Notes: generated from the sequence alone by a model not told the origin. A stretch of 64,000 nt of DNA from CADBRN01 sp050944685 (GCA_050944685.1 JBMNRP010000004.1:1-64000), one strand, 5' to 3'; shown: positions 27,052 through 37,269, numbered from the stretch's first letter. Program-made: numbers and translations.

Positions 27052-27945
27052 ATGAAAGTAGGATTTATCGGACTCGGCATTATGGGGAAACCGATGGCGA
27101 AAAATATTATGAAAGCCGGACATCAGCTTGTTGTGAACACACACAAAAAAGAGACGATCGAAGAGTTTGAAAAGCTCGGTGCTGAGGGCGCGGCAACCGC
27201 TGCCGAGGTCGCTTCCAAAGCGAACGTCATCATCACTATGCTCCCGAATTCTCCGCAGGTCCGCGAGGTCTGCCTCGGCGAGGGCGGCATTATCGAGACC
27301 GGTACGGACAAGACGGTTGTCATCGATATGTCTTCCATCGATCCTACCGAGTCCAAAGCAATTTCCGCGGAGCTCGCCAGGAAGGGCATTGACATGCTCG
27401 ACTGCCCGGTTTCCGGCGGAGAGCCGAAGGCAATCGACGGCTCTCTCTCCGTAATGTGCGGCGGCAGGAAGGAGACCTGGGACAAATATTACGATCTGCT
27501 GATGAGCATGGCAGGTTCTGTCGTCTATGTCGGACCGATCGGTTCAGGGAATGTCGCGAAGCTGGCGAACCAGATGATCGTCGCTTCCAATATCGGCGTT
27601 GTCGCTGAAGCACTGACCTTCGCCAAGAAGGCCGGAACGGATCCGGAGCTGGTCTATCAGGCAATCCGCGGCGGGCTTGCAGGCTCCACCGTTCTGGACG
27701 CCAAAGCGCCGATGATGCTTTCCGGAAACTACAAACCGGGCTTCCGCATCAACCTTCACATCAAGGACCTCACCAACGCCTTGAACGCGGCTCACGCGAT
27801 CAATATGCCGGTTCCGATGACCGCCCATATGATGGAGGTCATGCAGGAGCTCATGAATCACGATGAGGGCGCCTGTGACCATGATGATGTTGTCAGATAT
27901 TATGAGAGAATGACGGGCACATCCATTGTAAAGGATCAGAAGTAA
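27052..27945 (+). CDS. garR: Tartronate semialdehyde (2-hydroxy-3-oxopropionate) reductase
   Basis: 297 residues of the beta-hydroxyacid dehydrogenase family. NAD-binding GFIGLGIMGKPMAKN at 4-18, substrate motif DCPVSGGEPKA near 117-127, and catalytic lysine in GNVAKLANQMIV near 171. It reduces tartronate semialdehyde to D-glycerate, feeding GarK. Last gene of the operon, followed at once by a strong terminator. Close relatives act on 3-hydroxyisobutyrate, but the context favours GarR. Confidence 0.9.
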   Translation: MKVGFIGLGIMGKPMAKNIMKAGHQLVVNTHKKETIEEFEKLGAEGAATAAEVASKANVIITMLPNSPQVREVCLGEGGIIETGTDKTVVIDMSSIDPTESKAISAELARKGIDMLDCPVSGGEPKAIDGSLSVMCGGRKETWDKYYDLLMSMAGSVVYVGPIGSGNVAKLANQMIVASNIGVVAEALTFAKKAGTDPELVYQAIRGGLAGSTVLDAKAPMMLSGNYKPGFRINLHIKDLTNALNAAHAINMPVPMTAHMMEVMQELMNHDEGACDHDDVVRYYERMTGTSIVKDQK

Positions 27946-27973
27946 TTCAAGGCCAACGGAATATTATTTTCGG

Positions 27974-28007
27974 AAAAACTCCTTCTGCTGCGGCGGAAGG
28001 AGTTTTT
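27974..28007 (+). terminator. Terminator of the garD operon
   Basis: AAAAACTCCTTC pairs with GAAGGAGTTTTT across a 10-base loop (TGCTGCGGCG) and ends in a T-run. It lies about 28 bases after the garR stop. Confidence 0.92.
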
Positions 28008-28260
28008 CCGCTGCTATTCCCGCCATTTTTTCGGGAAAGAAGGTGGAGCGGCGAGAGGAAAATAAGAGAAACCATATCAGGAGCAAGGAAAAGACGAGCG
28101 ATGGCGTCCGCATAATGTTGATAAATTTCGTCAATTTCAGTTTTGTATAAAAAGCAGGACAAATAGACCGCAAAAAATGTGGTATTGTAAAAATGTCAAC
28201 GCTTTTTCCGATTATCAGCGAAAGGTCTTTTTTGGCTGCATGCAATTTGATTGCAAGTTA

Positions 28261-28290
28261 TTGTATACAAAAAAGATCAAGAGTGATAAT
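28261..28290 (+). promoter_or_regulatory. Promoter of the giant surface protein
   Basis: -35 TTGTAT (28261-28266), 18-base spacer, -10 GATAAT (28285-28290), about 145 bases before the ATG. The rest of the AT-rich gap 28008-28260 shows no gene. Confidence 0.5.
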
Positions 28291-28296
28291 ATATGC

Positions 28297-28324
28297 AATG
28301 GTCAAAAAAAGCCGACCATTTTTT
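28297..28324 (+). terminator. Promoter-proximal hairpin with T-run
   Basis: AATGGTC pairs with GACCATT across a 10-base loop and is followed by TTTTTT. It sits at the predicted transcription start of the surface-protein gene, so it could act as an early attenuator or a 5' stabilising hairpin. The stem is only 7 bp. Confidence 0.4.
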
Positions 28325-28436
28325 ATTTGTATCGGATCGGGAATGATATTGAGCGGCTGAAAGCATTCCTGAAAAATATTTTGAATAGAAAGCTTGCGAA
28401 AAAGAAAATTTCGCACAGTAAGGGGGAAGTCACACG

Positions 28437-31400
28437 ATGAGGAAGAAAAGTACAAGCAATAAAATCGTTGCATTTTTACTGATGCTGGTTCTGCTTCTGC
28501 AATCGGGGGCTTCCTTTGTTTCCGCGTCCGCCGGGTCATCCGAACCGCAGCCGGAGCTGACTTTTCTGTATCAGGGGTCACCGGCAGAGGACAGTCTGAC
28601 CATCGAAATAGAACCAGATGAAAAAATCACGACCGATGCCGCTTCCCAGGGCATTACGGTGTCGAGCACCTACGATGATTCCGCTTACGATGTGAAGCTG
28701 GAACAGACCGAAGGAGACACGGAGATCCGGCTGACAGCCGGTGAGTCAGAAAAAGCTGTCTATACCGCACAGGCGGTGCAAAAGGATGATCAGTCAATAG
28801 CAGCAACAAAGACGCTGACCGTTACTTATCAGGCACAGGGCGCAGAGAGCACGGCAAATACGGTCAGCACGCAATCGGTCGACAGTTCGTCGGAGGCTTC
28901 CGGAACATCGAGGACTTCCGGCACATCGGAATCTGCGGCAGAAGAGTCTGAGCAGATTGACGTTTATATCAGGGACCTTGCTGCACAGCTGGTCAGGGGT
29001 GCTTCAATGAAGGACGACGGGACATATGTGTGGGATGTGCCGACGACCGGAAGCAATGCCTATGCCGCGGGCCATCAGTTTGTTTTTCGTGTGAATTTTT
29101 CCACTTCCGGAGAGGGCACCATCCCGGCAGACCGCGTCCATGTGACGATTCCGAAGAGCATCCTGACGAAAAGAGATGGCACAAAGGGCGATACGATGGA
29201 GCTTTCCGTTCCGTCTGAGGCGGATGTGAAAGCCGCGGAAGAAGGAACGGGCGAAGAACTTGACGACGACATCGACTGGGCGTGGAGAGAAACGGATGAC
29301 GGCATTGAAATTTATAACTTCCGTGAAGTGGATGCCGGAACCAATGCCTACATCGAAGTCGGCTACAGCACGAACGACACGTCGTTTGCGTATAAAGATA
29401 CAGAGGAAAATACGGATTTCACGGCGCACATGGAAATCGTGAACGGAAATCCGGACGAGACGATAGAGAAGGATGCCGATCCCATTTCGACGTCGATCGA
29501 TACGACGGCGGAAATCAGCCGCACAAACAAGAGCCTGCCGACCAAATACAATGAATGGCAGTCTGTGTGGGATAGTGCGGACAAGCCGGAAAATCCGGAC
29601 GACTATATCTATCTCGTCTGGACGATCACTTCCGACATCACCGCGACGCAGCCGTACAATTTCACCCTTGCGGATACGGTGAAGGGTTACCACGGCACAT
29701 CAAAACAGGATGCGGTGGAAAGCACCGATCCGATGAAAGTCATCGGTTACCGGTTTTCCGGCGGTGTATGGCAGGAGAGCGGAACTGTATTGAATCAGAC
29801 GCAGACCAATACCCGCTACGACTATGTCCTGACGTCAGTTCCGAAGGAAGAGTATGAGCAGTATACCTGGTGGCAGGCGGTCAACAGCATCACTTCGACG
29901 GTCGACCCGGTCGATCAGGCAGATAACGATACCAGCAAGACGGCAAGGCGCGAATATGTCTGGACAAGGCCGGTGTTTTCTCCTCCGATCGGATATGTGA
30001 ACGTGTACAAAAGAGGCGATGCCTCCTACCGCGCAAAAAGAGACTGGCCGATACACCGCAGCTCAACGCTGGACTTTCAGAACGGAAACTACTCGAGATA
30101 CGACCTCGAAGCGTTCAACGGCTACGATGGCAAGACGAAGACACTTGACACCTATGACGGGTTTGATTACGCTTCCTGGGCGGTCGGCTATACTTATCCG
30201 TGGACGACGGATACGACCGATGATTCATCGAGCTACGGTCAGAAGAAAGTCACGACGACGCTGATCGATGAAGGCTTGTACCTTGCGCCCGAAGAAAACC
30301 TTGAAACGCTCGTCAAGAACGGCAGTCCCTATACGAAGGGCACAAAGCTGACAAGCGACGATTACCGCATCGACACGCTGGAATTCGCCTATTATGAGAT
30401 GGACGGAAAGCTGGATGAGGAGACTCAGCGGTTTACCGGCGTCGAGGCAGATTATTCAAAAGGCGATAATGTCATTACATTCTACGGCAAGTTCGGTACA
30501 TCGGATGAATGGGTGAAGTTCGGCACATTTACCGTCACGGGCAAGAATACCGGAACGGCGGATTTTGATTCAAGCTATGTCAAATCTTCTTCCGCTGACA
30601 AACTGGTTTTTCAGGATAACGTGGACCTGACCGCCTACAAGCTCGAAACCTCGAACGCGAGATATTACACCGAGCTGTACACGGTTCCTTTCGTCACGCT
30701 CAAAAATTCGGAAACGGTAAAATCTGTTATTAATTCTTCCGTATCGAGCATGGCTCTGGTGAACAACAACTCTGCGACATGGACGAAGGAGGATGGCACA
30801 GAGATCGCGACGGAGTACGACGCAGACATCGACTATGCCTGCGCGGCGCAGAGGGATTCTTCCCTGACAAAAGAGGTCGTCTCCACAGCCAACAATCCGC
30901 GGAAGCGTACCTATACGATTACGTGGAAGCTGCAGGAAGAAGAGACGGTGATCACAGGCGAGGACAGCGAGCCGTCCTATGTTCCGCAGGCATCCGGCGT
31001 TTTCTACGATCTGTTGCCCGAGGGGGCCGTGCTGGACAGGAAGTCTGTGCAGGTGAACGATCCGGAGGGCAACGAGATCAAGGCGTTCAAGGTACAGACC
31101 GAGGACAACTACAACGGGACCGGCCGGACGATGGTGCGCATTACCGTCAATGCCCCGGCGGACTATTATACCGTGTATTTCGATACAAAACATACCTGGA
31201 ACGCGATCAAGGACTATGGAACGGACGTGTACAATCCGCTCGCGTACGAGACCGGAAACGACGAGATCGCGGACGGTTTCGCCGACAACGGCGGATCGGT
31301 CAATTCGGATGGAACAGTGAATACCGACGCAATTCAGGATGCCGAGCTGATGAGCAAGCTCACGCCTTCTACGGATGATGACGACGTGAGCACGACAAAG

Positions 31401-34400
31401 AAGTTCATCTACGCGGAAGAATCCTACGATATTTCCGCCTTGACCTCCGCATCGGCGGGCCTTGCCAAAAAGGTGAGGGCAGACCGGGATACGAAGTATG
31501 AGACCAGTACGATGACGACGGTCAACGGGGACTATTCCTATCAGCTCCGCTATCAGAACAGCACGTCGAGCAAGGTCAGGGACATGATCCTGTACGATTC
31601 GCTGGAGAATTACGACCTGACCGGAACCTCTGCCTCCGAGGCGGTCGGTGAATCCGGATGGCGCGGAACGCTCAAGAGCATCGATGTGAATCAGCTCGTA
31701 TCCATGGGTGCGGATCCGGTCGTTTATATCAGTACAAAAGACCGGCTCTCTCTTCAGACCACTTCCGGGAATAAGCCGACAGCTCCGGATCAGGATACGG
31801 ACACATGGATCCGGGTCACAGACACGACGGATCTCTCCGGGGCAAAGGCTGTAGCGATTGACTTCCGCAAGGCAGAGGACGGATCGGATTTTGTTCTCGA
31901 ACCGGGGCAGTCCGTGACGGCGTATCTCTATATGAAAGCGCCGGATACGGCTCCGGCAGCGGAAGCAGGCACCATTCCCTATGCATACAACAACGTCTTT
32001 GCTCAGAACTACTTATTTGATGCCGATGATCCGGAGAACGGCCAGGAATTCTACATTCATCAGGATTACACGAAAATCGGTCTGAAAGCCGTCGGCAATT
32101 TTTCTCTCGAAAAGGTATCAAGTGAGAATGAAAACACAAAGATTGAAGGCGTATCTTTCCGTCTGCGCGGCACGAGCAAATACGGAACCAGTGTAGACCG
32201 CATTGAGACAACCGATGCGAACGGGAATATCGACTTTACTGAAGTCGAGATGGGCGAATACGTCCTGCAGGAGTACGAGAGCGTACCGGATTACCTGCTC
32301 GATACGACTGAACACAAAGTAATTGTGGACAATAAGGGCAAGGTCACGATTGACGGAACGGACTATACGGACGGCGTGATCCGCCTGACGGATCAGCCCC
32401 GTGTCCATGGTGATCTGACCTTTATGAAAAAGAACTACGATGGTTATACCATCAGCGGCGTGCAGTTCCACCTGTACGGCACATCCTCCTATGGCAATGA
32501 CGTCTCGAAGTACGCCGAGTCGGATAACGGCATCGTCAGAATCAAGGATATCGAACAGGGAACATATACGCTGGTCGAGACAAAGACCACGGACGCCTAT
32601 CTTCCGGGAGAGGACACGTATCAGGTCGTTGTGGACGAAAACGGCCTGGCCTCCATTACCGGTATTCTGAAAGACGGAGTGCTGATTTCCGATACGGAAA
32701 CGGATTCTCTCGACGTGAAGAAGCAGGTCGTGTACAACTACGACCGCTACTGGCTCGCCGGCCTCCGCAAAGAAGATGCGGACACGCAGGCATACCTTTC
32801 AGGCGCGGAGTTTTCGCTGAAAGGTATGAGCGACGCCGGTACAAAGGTAGACGAGACTTATACGACGGATGGAAACGGCCTGATCGTATTTGCCAAGGAC
32901 GGGAAAGCCTTTCTGGAAGCCGGGAAATATGTCGTCAAAGAGATAAAAGCTCCGACGTATAAGAGCGAGGACGGCACGAAAGACCTTTCTTACCTGCAGG
33001 ATAACAATTCCTATATTCTGACGATCACAAAGGAGGGTGAGATCACCCTGACGAAAGAAGACGGCACGGCACTGGAAACAGAGGATCAGACCGGGTATTT
33101 CATCTTTCCGAACACGAAAGCGAAGGAAGGAAAGGTCACCATTATCAAGAAATGGGACGACGGCCTGACCGGAGATGCTGCCACGAACAGAACGCCTCCG
33201 GTGATCCATCTGCGCACGACCGAGCCGGAGATACAGAGCGATGAAGCAGGCGAAAAGGCAGGATTCTTTGAGGAAGAAACATCGTCTTCCGCTTCGGCGT
33301 CTGAAACAGCGGCAGATAAAGAGAATGCAGAAAATCCTCTCTTATCGGTCTGGGATAAATTAACGGGTGCGGTAGAAGCGGAAGCGGCGGAGATCACTGC
33401 GAGCGGCACCTGGGGAACCTGTCCGTGGACGATCGATTCGGACGGTGTGCTGACGATCGGAGAAGGGACAGGAGCGGAACAAGATGCTAGAAAATTCGTT
33501 TCTCCATGGTCCGAATATGCGAGTGAAATTACAGCAGTAAAGACAAGCGGGAAAGTTATAGCGCCGCAAAATTGTCATCATTTGTTTTATTGTTTGAATA
33601 ATGTTACCTCAATGGATCTGACCGGTTTTGATACGAGCAATGTGACAAAAATGAATGCCATGTTCAGTGACTGTTCCGGATTGACAAGTCTGGATCTGTC
33701 AGGCTTCGACACGTCGAAGGTGACGAGTATGAGCAGTATGTTCAGTAACTGTAAAAGTTTGACGAATCTGAATCTGTCCAGTTTCGACACGTCGAAGGTG
33801 ACAGGTATGCACTATATGTTCCAAAATTGCTCCAGCCTGACGAGCCTGGATCTGTCCAGCTTCGACACGTCGAAGGTGACAGGTATGTCTCAAATGTTCA
33901 ATGGATGTTCCGGATTGACAAGTCTGGATCTGTCCAACTTCGATACTTCCAGTTTAAGGGACTCCACGGGCATAGAGTACATGTTCAATGGCTGTTCCAG
34001 CCTGACGAGTCTGAACCTGTCCAGTTTCAATACTTCCGGTGTGACGTCGATGCGATCTTTATTTCGGGGTTGTTCCAGTCTGACGAGTCTGAATCTGTCC
34101 AGTTTCGATACTTCCAATGTGAAGTATATGACTTCAATGTTTGAAGGCTGCTCCAGTTTGACAAGCCTGGATCTGACAAATTTTGACACTTCCAACGTGA
34201 AAAATATGTATGGTATGTTCAAGGATTGTTCCGGCTTGACGAGTCTGGATCTGTCAAATTTCAATACTTCGAATGTGACAGGTTCGCCGAATACGGATTC
34301 AGGTATGACTTTTATGTTCTCTGGCTGTTCCGGCTTGACGAGTCTGGATCTGTCAAACTTCGACACTTCGAACGTGCAAACAATGAAATATATGTTCCAA

Positions 34401-36542
34401 TACTGTTCCGGTTTAACGAGTCTGAACCTGACAGGAAGTTTCAACACTTCAAATGTGAAAAGTATGCGTCAAATGTTTTATGGCTGTTCCGATTTGACGA
34501 GTCTGGATCTGTCAAACTTCGACACTTCAAACGTGACGGATATGTCCATGATGTTTAGCTCAAGTTTAGAAAAAATTACATTTGGGCAAAAATGGAACAA
34601 GGTGTTGAAAAAGACGTCTATAGATGGAAGCAATAAAACATGGATAAAAACCAGAGATGTCAATGGAAATAAATTAACAGACTCTCCGGCAACAAAACTT
34701 TCAGCAATAACGGATGTAACCGAGCTCCCCGGCACATGGACTGTGGAGGGTTATATCGAGCACAACGTTCTTCCGGACGGTGGAATCGAATATGTCTCCG
34801 AAGATGACAAGTGGACGAAACTCGACGACGGTACGTGGACGTATACCTTTGATGTCTATGATGACACGGTCGATTACTGGGTTTACGAAGAGGCGATAGA
34901 GGGATATACCTCCGACGCTATGTACCCGTCCTACGTTCTGGTCGATGAAACGCAACCAAGGCAGGCTGTTATCACCAACAAAGCAACAAATCCGCCGTCA
35001 GAGCCGGAAACCGGGAGCCTGACGGTCGGCAAGAGCGTTTCGGGCGGTACGACAGACCGGAAGTTCACCTTCCACATCACGCTTTCCGACACCGAAGCGG
35101 CCACGGGAACGAAGATCTATTCGGATATCGTGTTCACAGACGGCGAGGCGGACGTGATGCTGGGGAATGGCGACACGCTGACTATTTCCGGTCTGCCGGA
35201 AGGTACGAAATATACCGTGACGGAGGAGGAAGATACGTCGTATGACAGCAGCGGGGAGAATGCAGAAGGCACGATCAGTACGAGTGGAAGCACAGCCTCC
35301 TTTACCAACACCTACGTCCCTCCGACAGAAGAAACCGTGCCCCTTCATCTGAAAAAGAAGGTTACGGGGCGATTCACGGAAAGCGGCAGCTATACGTTCC
35401 GAGTGGCGCTGGAAGGCCTGAAGCCGGACGCTTCCTATGAGAGCCCGGACGGACTGTTTGTGGCGGATGCATCCGGCAGAGCGGATCTGGAAGCGAAGCT
35501 TGCGGACGGTGAGACGTGGAGTCTGGATCAGCTGCCGAAAAACTGTACGTACCAGATCACCGAGGTCGGGGCGGAAGACTGCACTTCCTCGTATCAGATC
35601 ACAGGTTCTGCAAATACGTCATCGGATACTTCTGTCCGGGAGGATACGGATCTTTCTACCGCCCGAGAGACACTGGATGAGGAAGAGACGGTCACATTTA
35701 CGAATGATTACAACCCGAAGCAGGATCTGACGATCGAAAAGGTTTATCAGGATACGGCTGGAAACGAGATAGAGTCAAATGAGAGGTTCGCTTTTTCTAT
35801 CCTTTTCTCGGGTCTGGAAGAGTCGGACAGTTTCTCTTCCTCTGTGGGCAGGATTACGGCGGACGAGCTCGGTGCGGACGGCACGTATCAGACGGAAAAA
35901 GAGTTCTACCTGAGAGGCGGCGAGAGCGTTACCTTCCGCGACATCCCGGTCGGCGTGACGTACCGGATCACCGAAGAGGGCGAAAATAACAGCAACACGG
36001 CTTCCTACAAGGTCGAGGGCACGGCGGTGGAAAAAGAATCGGATGCCGTGACGCATACGCATCTGGATCTCACGACGGCAGCCGAGACGGTCGATCAGGG
36101 AGAGAACGGAGCCGTCACGTTTACCAATACAAAGCCGGATACGGCATCCCTGCAGATTAAGAAAACCGGAGCCGATGGCGAATCTCTTTCCGGAGCGGAA
36201 TTTACGGTCAGGCTCGGTGATAAGCTGATCGAGACGATGGAGACAAAAGAGGACGGCACAACGGATGTACTGGACGGTCTTGAAGTCGGAAAGATGTATA
36301 CCGTATCCGAGACGAAGGCCCCGGATGGATACATGTACGCTGTGCCACAGAGTTTTACTGTGGCGGCGGAGCAGGCCGGTACAACGATCACGCTGACATT
36401 CACGGACAAAAAACTGGCAGAACTGCCGGACAGCGGCGGATCCGGGAGAAATCTGGCGGTTATGATTATTCTTACCGGATGCGCGATGGCGTGTGCGTGT
36501 CTGTATATCCTGCTGGCGGACAGAAAAAGGAAACGGTATTGA
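28437..36542 (+). CDS. Giant cell-wall-anchored adhesin with Cna-B/SpaA domains and BspA-type repeats
   Basis: 2701 residues. A signal peptide (about 1-32) is followed by an unknown N-terminal domain, a Ser/Thr/Glu-rich linker near 140-165, and an adhesin-like region to about 1200. SpaA/Cna-B domains start near 1219, 1322 and 1438. A Cna-B domain begins near 1563 (KVTIIKKWDDG) and resumes only near 2097 (WTVEGYIEHNVLPDGG). Between them sit a WGTCPWTIDSDGVLTIGEG module and 12 units of about 24 residues (consensus FDTSNVTxMxxMFxxCSxL, about 1723-2040), the DUF285/BspA type. More pilin-like domains start near 2193, 2300, 2430 and 2570. The C-terminus has LPDSG (2663), a membrane helix and RKRKRY, a sortase-anchoring signal variant. 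No sortase gene is in the window. Isopeptide bonds are likely in the Cna-B domains. Host or interspecies adhesion is an inference. Confidence 0.9.
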   Translation: MRKKSTSNKIVAFLLMLVLLLQSGASFVSASAGSSEPQPELTFLYQGSPAEDSLTIEIEPDEKITTDAASQGITVSSTYDDSAYDVKLEQTEGDTEIRLTAGESEKAVYTAQAVQKDDQSIAATKTLTVTYQAQGAESTANTVSTQSVDSSSEASGTSRTSGTSESAAEESEQIDVYIRDLAAQLVRGASMKDDGTYVWDVPTTGSNAYAAGHQFVFRVNFSTSGEGTIPADRVHVTIPKSILTKRDGTKGDTMELSVPSEADVKAAEEGTGEELDDDIDWAWRETDDGIEIYNFREVDAGTNAYIEVGYSTNDTSFAYKDTEENTDFTAHMEIVNGNPDETIEKDADPISTSIDTTAEISRTNKSLPTKYNEWQSVWDSADKPENPDDYIYLVWTITSDITATQPYNFTLADTVKGYHGTSKQDAVESTDPMKVIGYRFSGGVWQESGTVLNQTQTNTRYDYVLTSVPKEEYEQYTWWQAVNSITSTVDPVDQADNDTSKTARREYVWTRPVFSPPIGYVNVYKRGDASYRAKRDWPIHRSSTLDFQNGNYSRYDLEAFNGYDGKTKTLDTYDGFDYASWAVGYTYPWTTDTTDDSSSYGQKKVTTTLIDEGLYLAPEENLETLVKNGSPYTKGTKLTSDDYRIDTLEFAYYEMDGKLDEETQRFTGVEADYSKGDNVITFYGKFGTSDEWVKFGTFTVTGKNTGTADFDSSYVKSSSADKLVFQDNVDLTAYKLETSNARYYTELYTVPFVTLKNSETVKSVINSSVSSMALVNNNSATWTKEDGTEIATEYDADIDYACAAQRDSSLTKEVVSTANNPRKRTYTITWKLQEEETVITGEDSEPSYVPQASGVFYDLLPEGAVLDRKSVQVNDPEGNEIKAFKVQTEDNYNGTGRTMVRITVNAPADYYTVYFDTKHTWNAIKDYGTDVYNPLAYETGNDEIADGFADNGGSVNSDGTVNTDAIQDAELMSKLTPSTDDDDVSTTKKFIYAEESYDISALTSASAGLAKKVRADRDTKYETSTMTTVNGDYSYQLRYQNSTSSKVRDMILYDSLENYDLTGTSASEAVGESGWRGTLKSIDVNQLVSMGADPVVYISTKDRLSLQTTSGNKPTAPDQDTDTWIRVTDTTDLSGAKAVAIDFRKAEDGSDFVLEPGQSVTAYLYMKAPDTAPAAEAGTIPYAYNNVFAQNYLFDADDPENGQEFYIHQDYTKIGLKAVGNFSLEKVSSENENTKIEGVSFRLRGTSKYGTSVDRIETTDANGNIDFTEVEMGEYVLQEYESVPDYLLDTTEHKVIVDNKGKVTIDGTDYTDGVIRLTDQPRVHGDLTFMKKNYDGYTISGVQFHLYGTSSYGNDVSKYAESDNGIVRIKDIEQGTYTLVETKTTDAYLPGEDTYQVVVDENGLASITGILKDGVLISDTETDSLDVKKQVVYNYDRYWLAGLRKEDADTQAYLSGAEFSLKGMSDAGTKVDETYTTDGNGLIVFAKDGKAFLEAGKYVVKEIKAPTYKSEDGTKDLSYLQDNNSYILTITKEGEITLTKEDGTALETEDQTGYFIFPNTKAKEGKVTIIKKWDDGLTGDAATNRTPPVIHLRTTEPEIQSDEAGEKAGFFEEETSSSASASETAADKENAENPLLSVWDKLTGAVEAEAAEITASGTWGTCPWTIDSDGVLTIGEGTGAEQDARKFVSPWSEYASEITAVKTSGKVIAPQNCHHLFYCLNNVTSMDLTGFDTSNVTKMNAMFSDCSGLTSLDLSGFDTSKVTSMSSMFSNCKSLTNLNLSSFDTSKVTGMHYMFQNCSSLTSLDLSSFDTSKVTGMSQMFNGCSGLTSLDLSNFDTSSLRDSTGIEYMFNGCSSLTSLNLSSFNTSGVTSMRSLFRGCSSLTSLNLSSFDTSNVKYMTSMFEGCSSLTSLDLTNFDTSNVKNMYGMFKDCSGLTSLDLSNFNTSNVTGSPNTDSGMTFMFSGCSGLTSLDLSNFDTSNVQTMKYMFQYCSGLTSLNLTGSFNTSNVKSMRQMFYGCSDLTSLDLSNFDTSNVTDMSMMFSSSLEKITFGQKWNKVLKKTSIDGSNKTWIKTRDVNGNKLTDSPATKLSAITDVTELPGTWTVEGYIEHNVLPDGGIEYVSEDDKWTKLDDGTWTYTFDVYDDTVDYWVYEEAIEGYTSDAMYPSYVLVDETQPRQAVITNKATNPPSEPETGSLTVGKSVSGGTTDRKFTFHITLSDTEAATGTKIYSDIVFTDGEADVMLGNGDTLTISGLPEGTKYTVTEEEDTSYDSSGENAEGTISTSGSTASFTNTYVPPTEETVPLHLKKKVTGRFTESGSYTFRVALEGLKPDASYESPDGLFVADASGRADLEAKLADGETWSLDQLPKNCTYQITEVGAEDCTSSYQITGSANTSSDTSVREDTDLSTARETLDEEETVTFTNDYNPKQDLTIEKVYQDTAGNEIESNERFAFSILFSGLEESDSFSSSVGRITADELGADGTYQTEKEFYLRGGESVTFRDIPVGVTYRITEEGENNSNTASYKVEGTAVEKESDAVTHTHLDLTTAAETVDQGENGAVTFTNTKPDTASLQIKKTGADGESLSGAEFTVRLGDKLIETMETKEDGTTDVLDGLEVGKMYTVSETKAPDGYMYAVPQSFTVAAEQAGTTITLTFTDKKLAELPDSGGSGRNLAVMIILTGCAMACACLYILLADRKRKRY
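33600..34560 (+). repeat. Tandem ~72-bp coding repeats (DUF285/BspA array)
   Basis: Twelve imperfect units encode the F(D/N)TS-x-V repeats of the adhesin. Several neighbouring units are nearly identical at DNA level (for example the TTCGACACGTCGAAGGTGAC blocks near 33700-33890), so unit number may vary by recombination. Units 5 and 9 carry 3-7 extra residues. Confidence 0.9.
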
Positions 36543-36562
36543 ACTCAGATAATAACACAATT

Positions 36563-36601
36563 CCCTGCAAGTCTGGAATTAAGGCTTGCGGGGATTTTTT
36601 T
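36563..36601 (+). terminator. Terminator of the adhesin gene
   Basis: CCCTGCAAG pairs with CTTGCGGGG (one G-T) across a 13-base loop, followed by ATTTTTTT. It is 21 bases after the stop. Confidence 0.88.
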
Positions 36602-36692
36602 ACGCTTATTGTGTTCATTGAAATGCTGAATGCAGAACATTTTTCAGAATCTATTCGCTAACCTACATTTGCAGTGCTTTTGCTCCTTGAAT

Positions 36693-36736
36693 TTGAAAAT
36701 GAAGTGGCATAATAATTAATACGAACAAATTGTTCG
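36693..36736 (+). promoter_or_regulatory. Promoter with perfect 15-bp palindrome (TetR-type operator)
   Basis: -35 TTGAAA (36693-36698), 18-base spacer, -10 TAATAC (36717-36722). CGAACAA-A-TTGTTCG at 36722-36736 follows at once and would cover the transcription start. The operon's last gene is a TetR regulator, so negative autoregulation is likely. An overlapping TTGAAT/TAATAA promoter pair is equally good. Confidence 0.6.
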
Positions 36737-36792
36737 GTAACATATATTTTATTCTTCCGCCTGTCGTTTTGAAATGAGAGGAGAAAAATAAT

Positions 36793-37269
36793 ATGACCAG
36801 ACCGCTATATATTATAGCAATTGCATGTGTCATTATCTCATTCTGCAAAGACAAAACAAAAACGAAACAGGCATTGCTGAAGGGGTTACGTTCGTTTGAA
36901 AATATTATGCCACAAATGCTTTTCATCCTGCTCTTAATCGGATTTATTCTGTCCGTTCTGACGCCGGATCAGATTTCCGCTCTGCTTGGTTCACAGTCCG
37001 GCTGGTTTGGTACAGCAGGGGCTATTTGCCTGGGGGCAGTAACGTTAATCCCTCCTTATGTTTCATATCCTCTTGCAGAACACCTGTTACAAAATGGAGC
37101 CGGTATCATGCAGGTCTCCGGTTTCATTTCTTCGCTTACCACTGTGGGAATTGTGACATTGTCAATGGAAAAAACCTATCTTGGCAGAAAAACCGCCTAT
37201 CTGCGAAATGCCCTGTTTTTTGCCTATTCCTTTCTGCATGCGGCCTTGATGGGGGTGATATTAAAATGA
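36793..37269 (+). CDS. Half-size permease, N-terminal partner (UPF0718/YraQ-like)
   Basis: 158 residues with four to five hydrophobic segments. The fold type suggested by FENIMPQMLFILLLIGFIL and LGAVTLIPPYVSYPLAE resembles the UPF0718/DUF318 permease group, whose usual members are about 300-350 residues and include arsenic- or metal-related exporters. This gene would make one half and the next gene the other. GGAGA lies 6-7 bases before the ATG. The stop overlaps the next start as ATGA. Confidence 0.65.
   Translation: MTRPLYIIAIACVIISFCKDKTKTKQALLKGLRSFENIMPQMLFILLLIGFILSVLTPDQISALLGSQSGWFGTAGAICLGAVTLIPPYVSYPLAEHLLQNGAGIMQVSGFISSLTTVGIVTLSMEKTYLGRKTAYLRNALFFAYSFLHAALMGVILK

Noticed and set aside
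33600..34560. Regularly spaced repeats that could be mistaken for a non-coding array
   Set aside because: Period of 72 bp stays in frame and encodes DUF285-type repeats; no CRISPR-like spacers.
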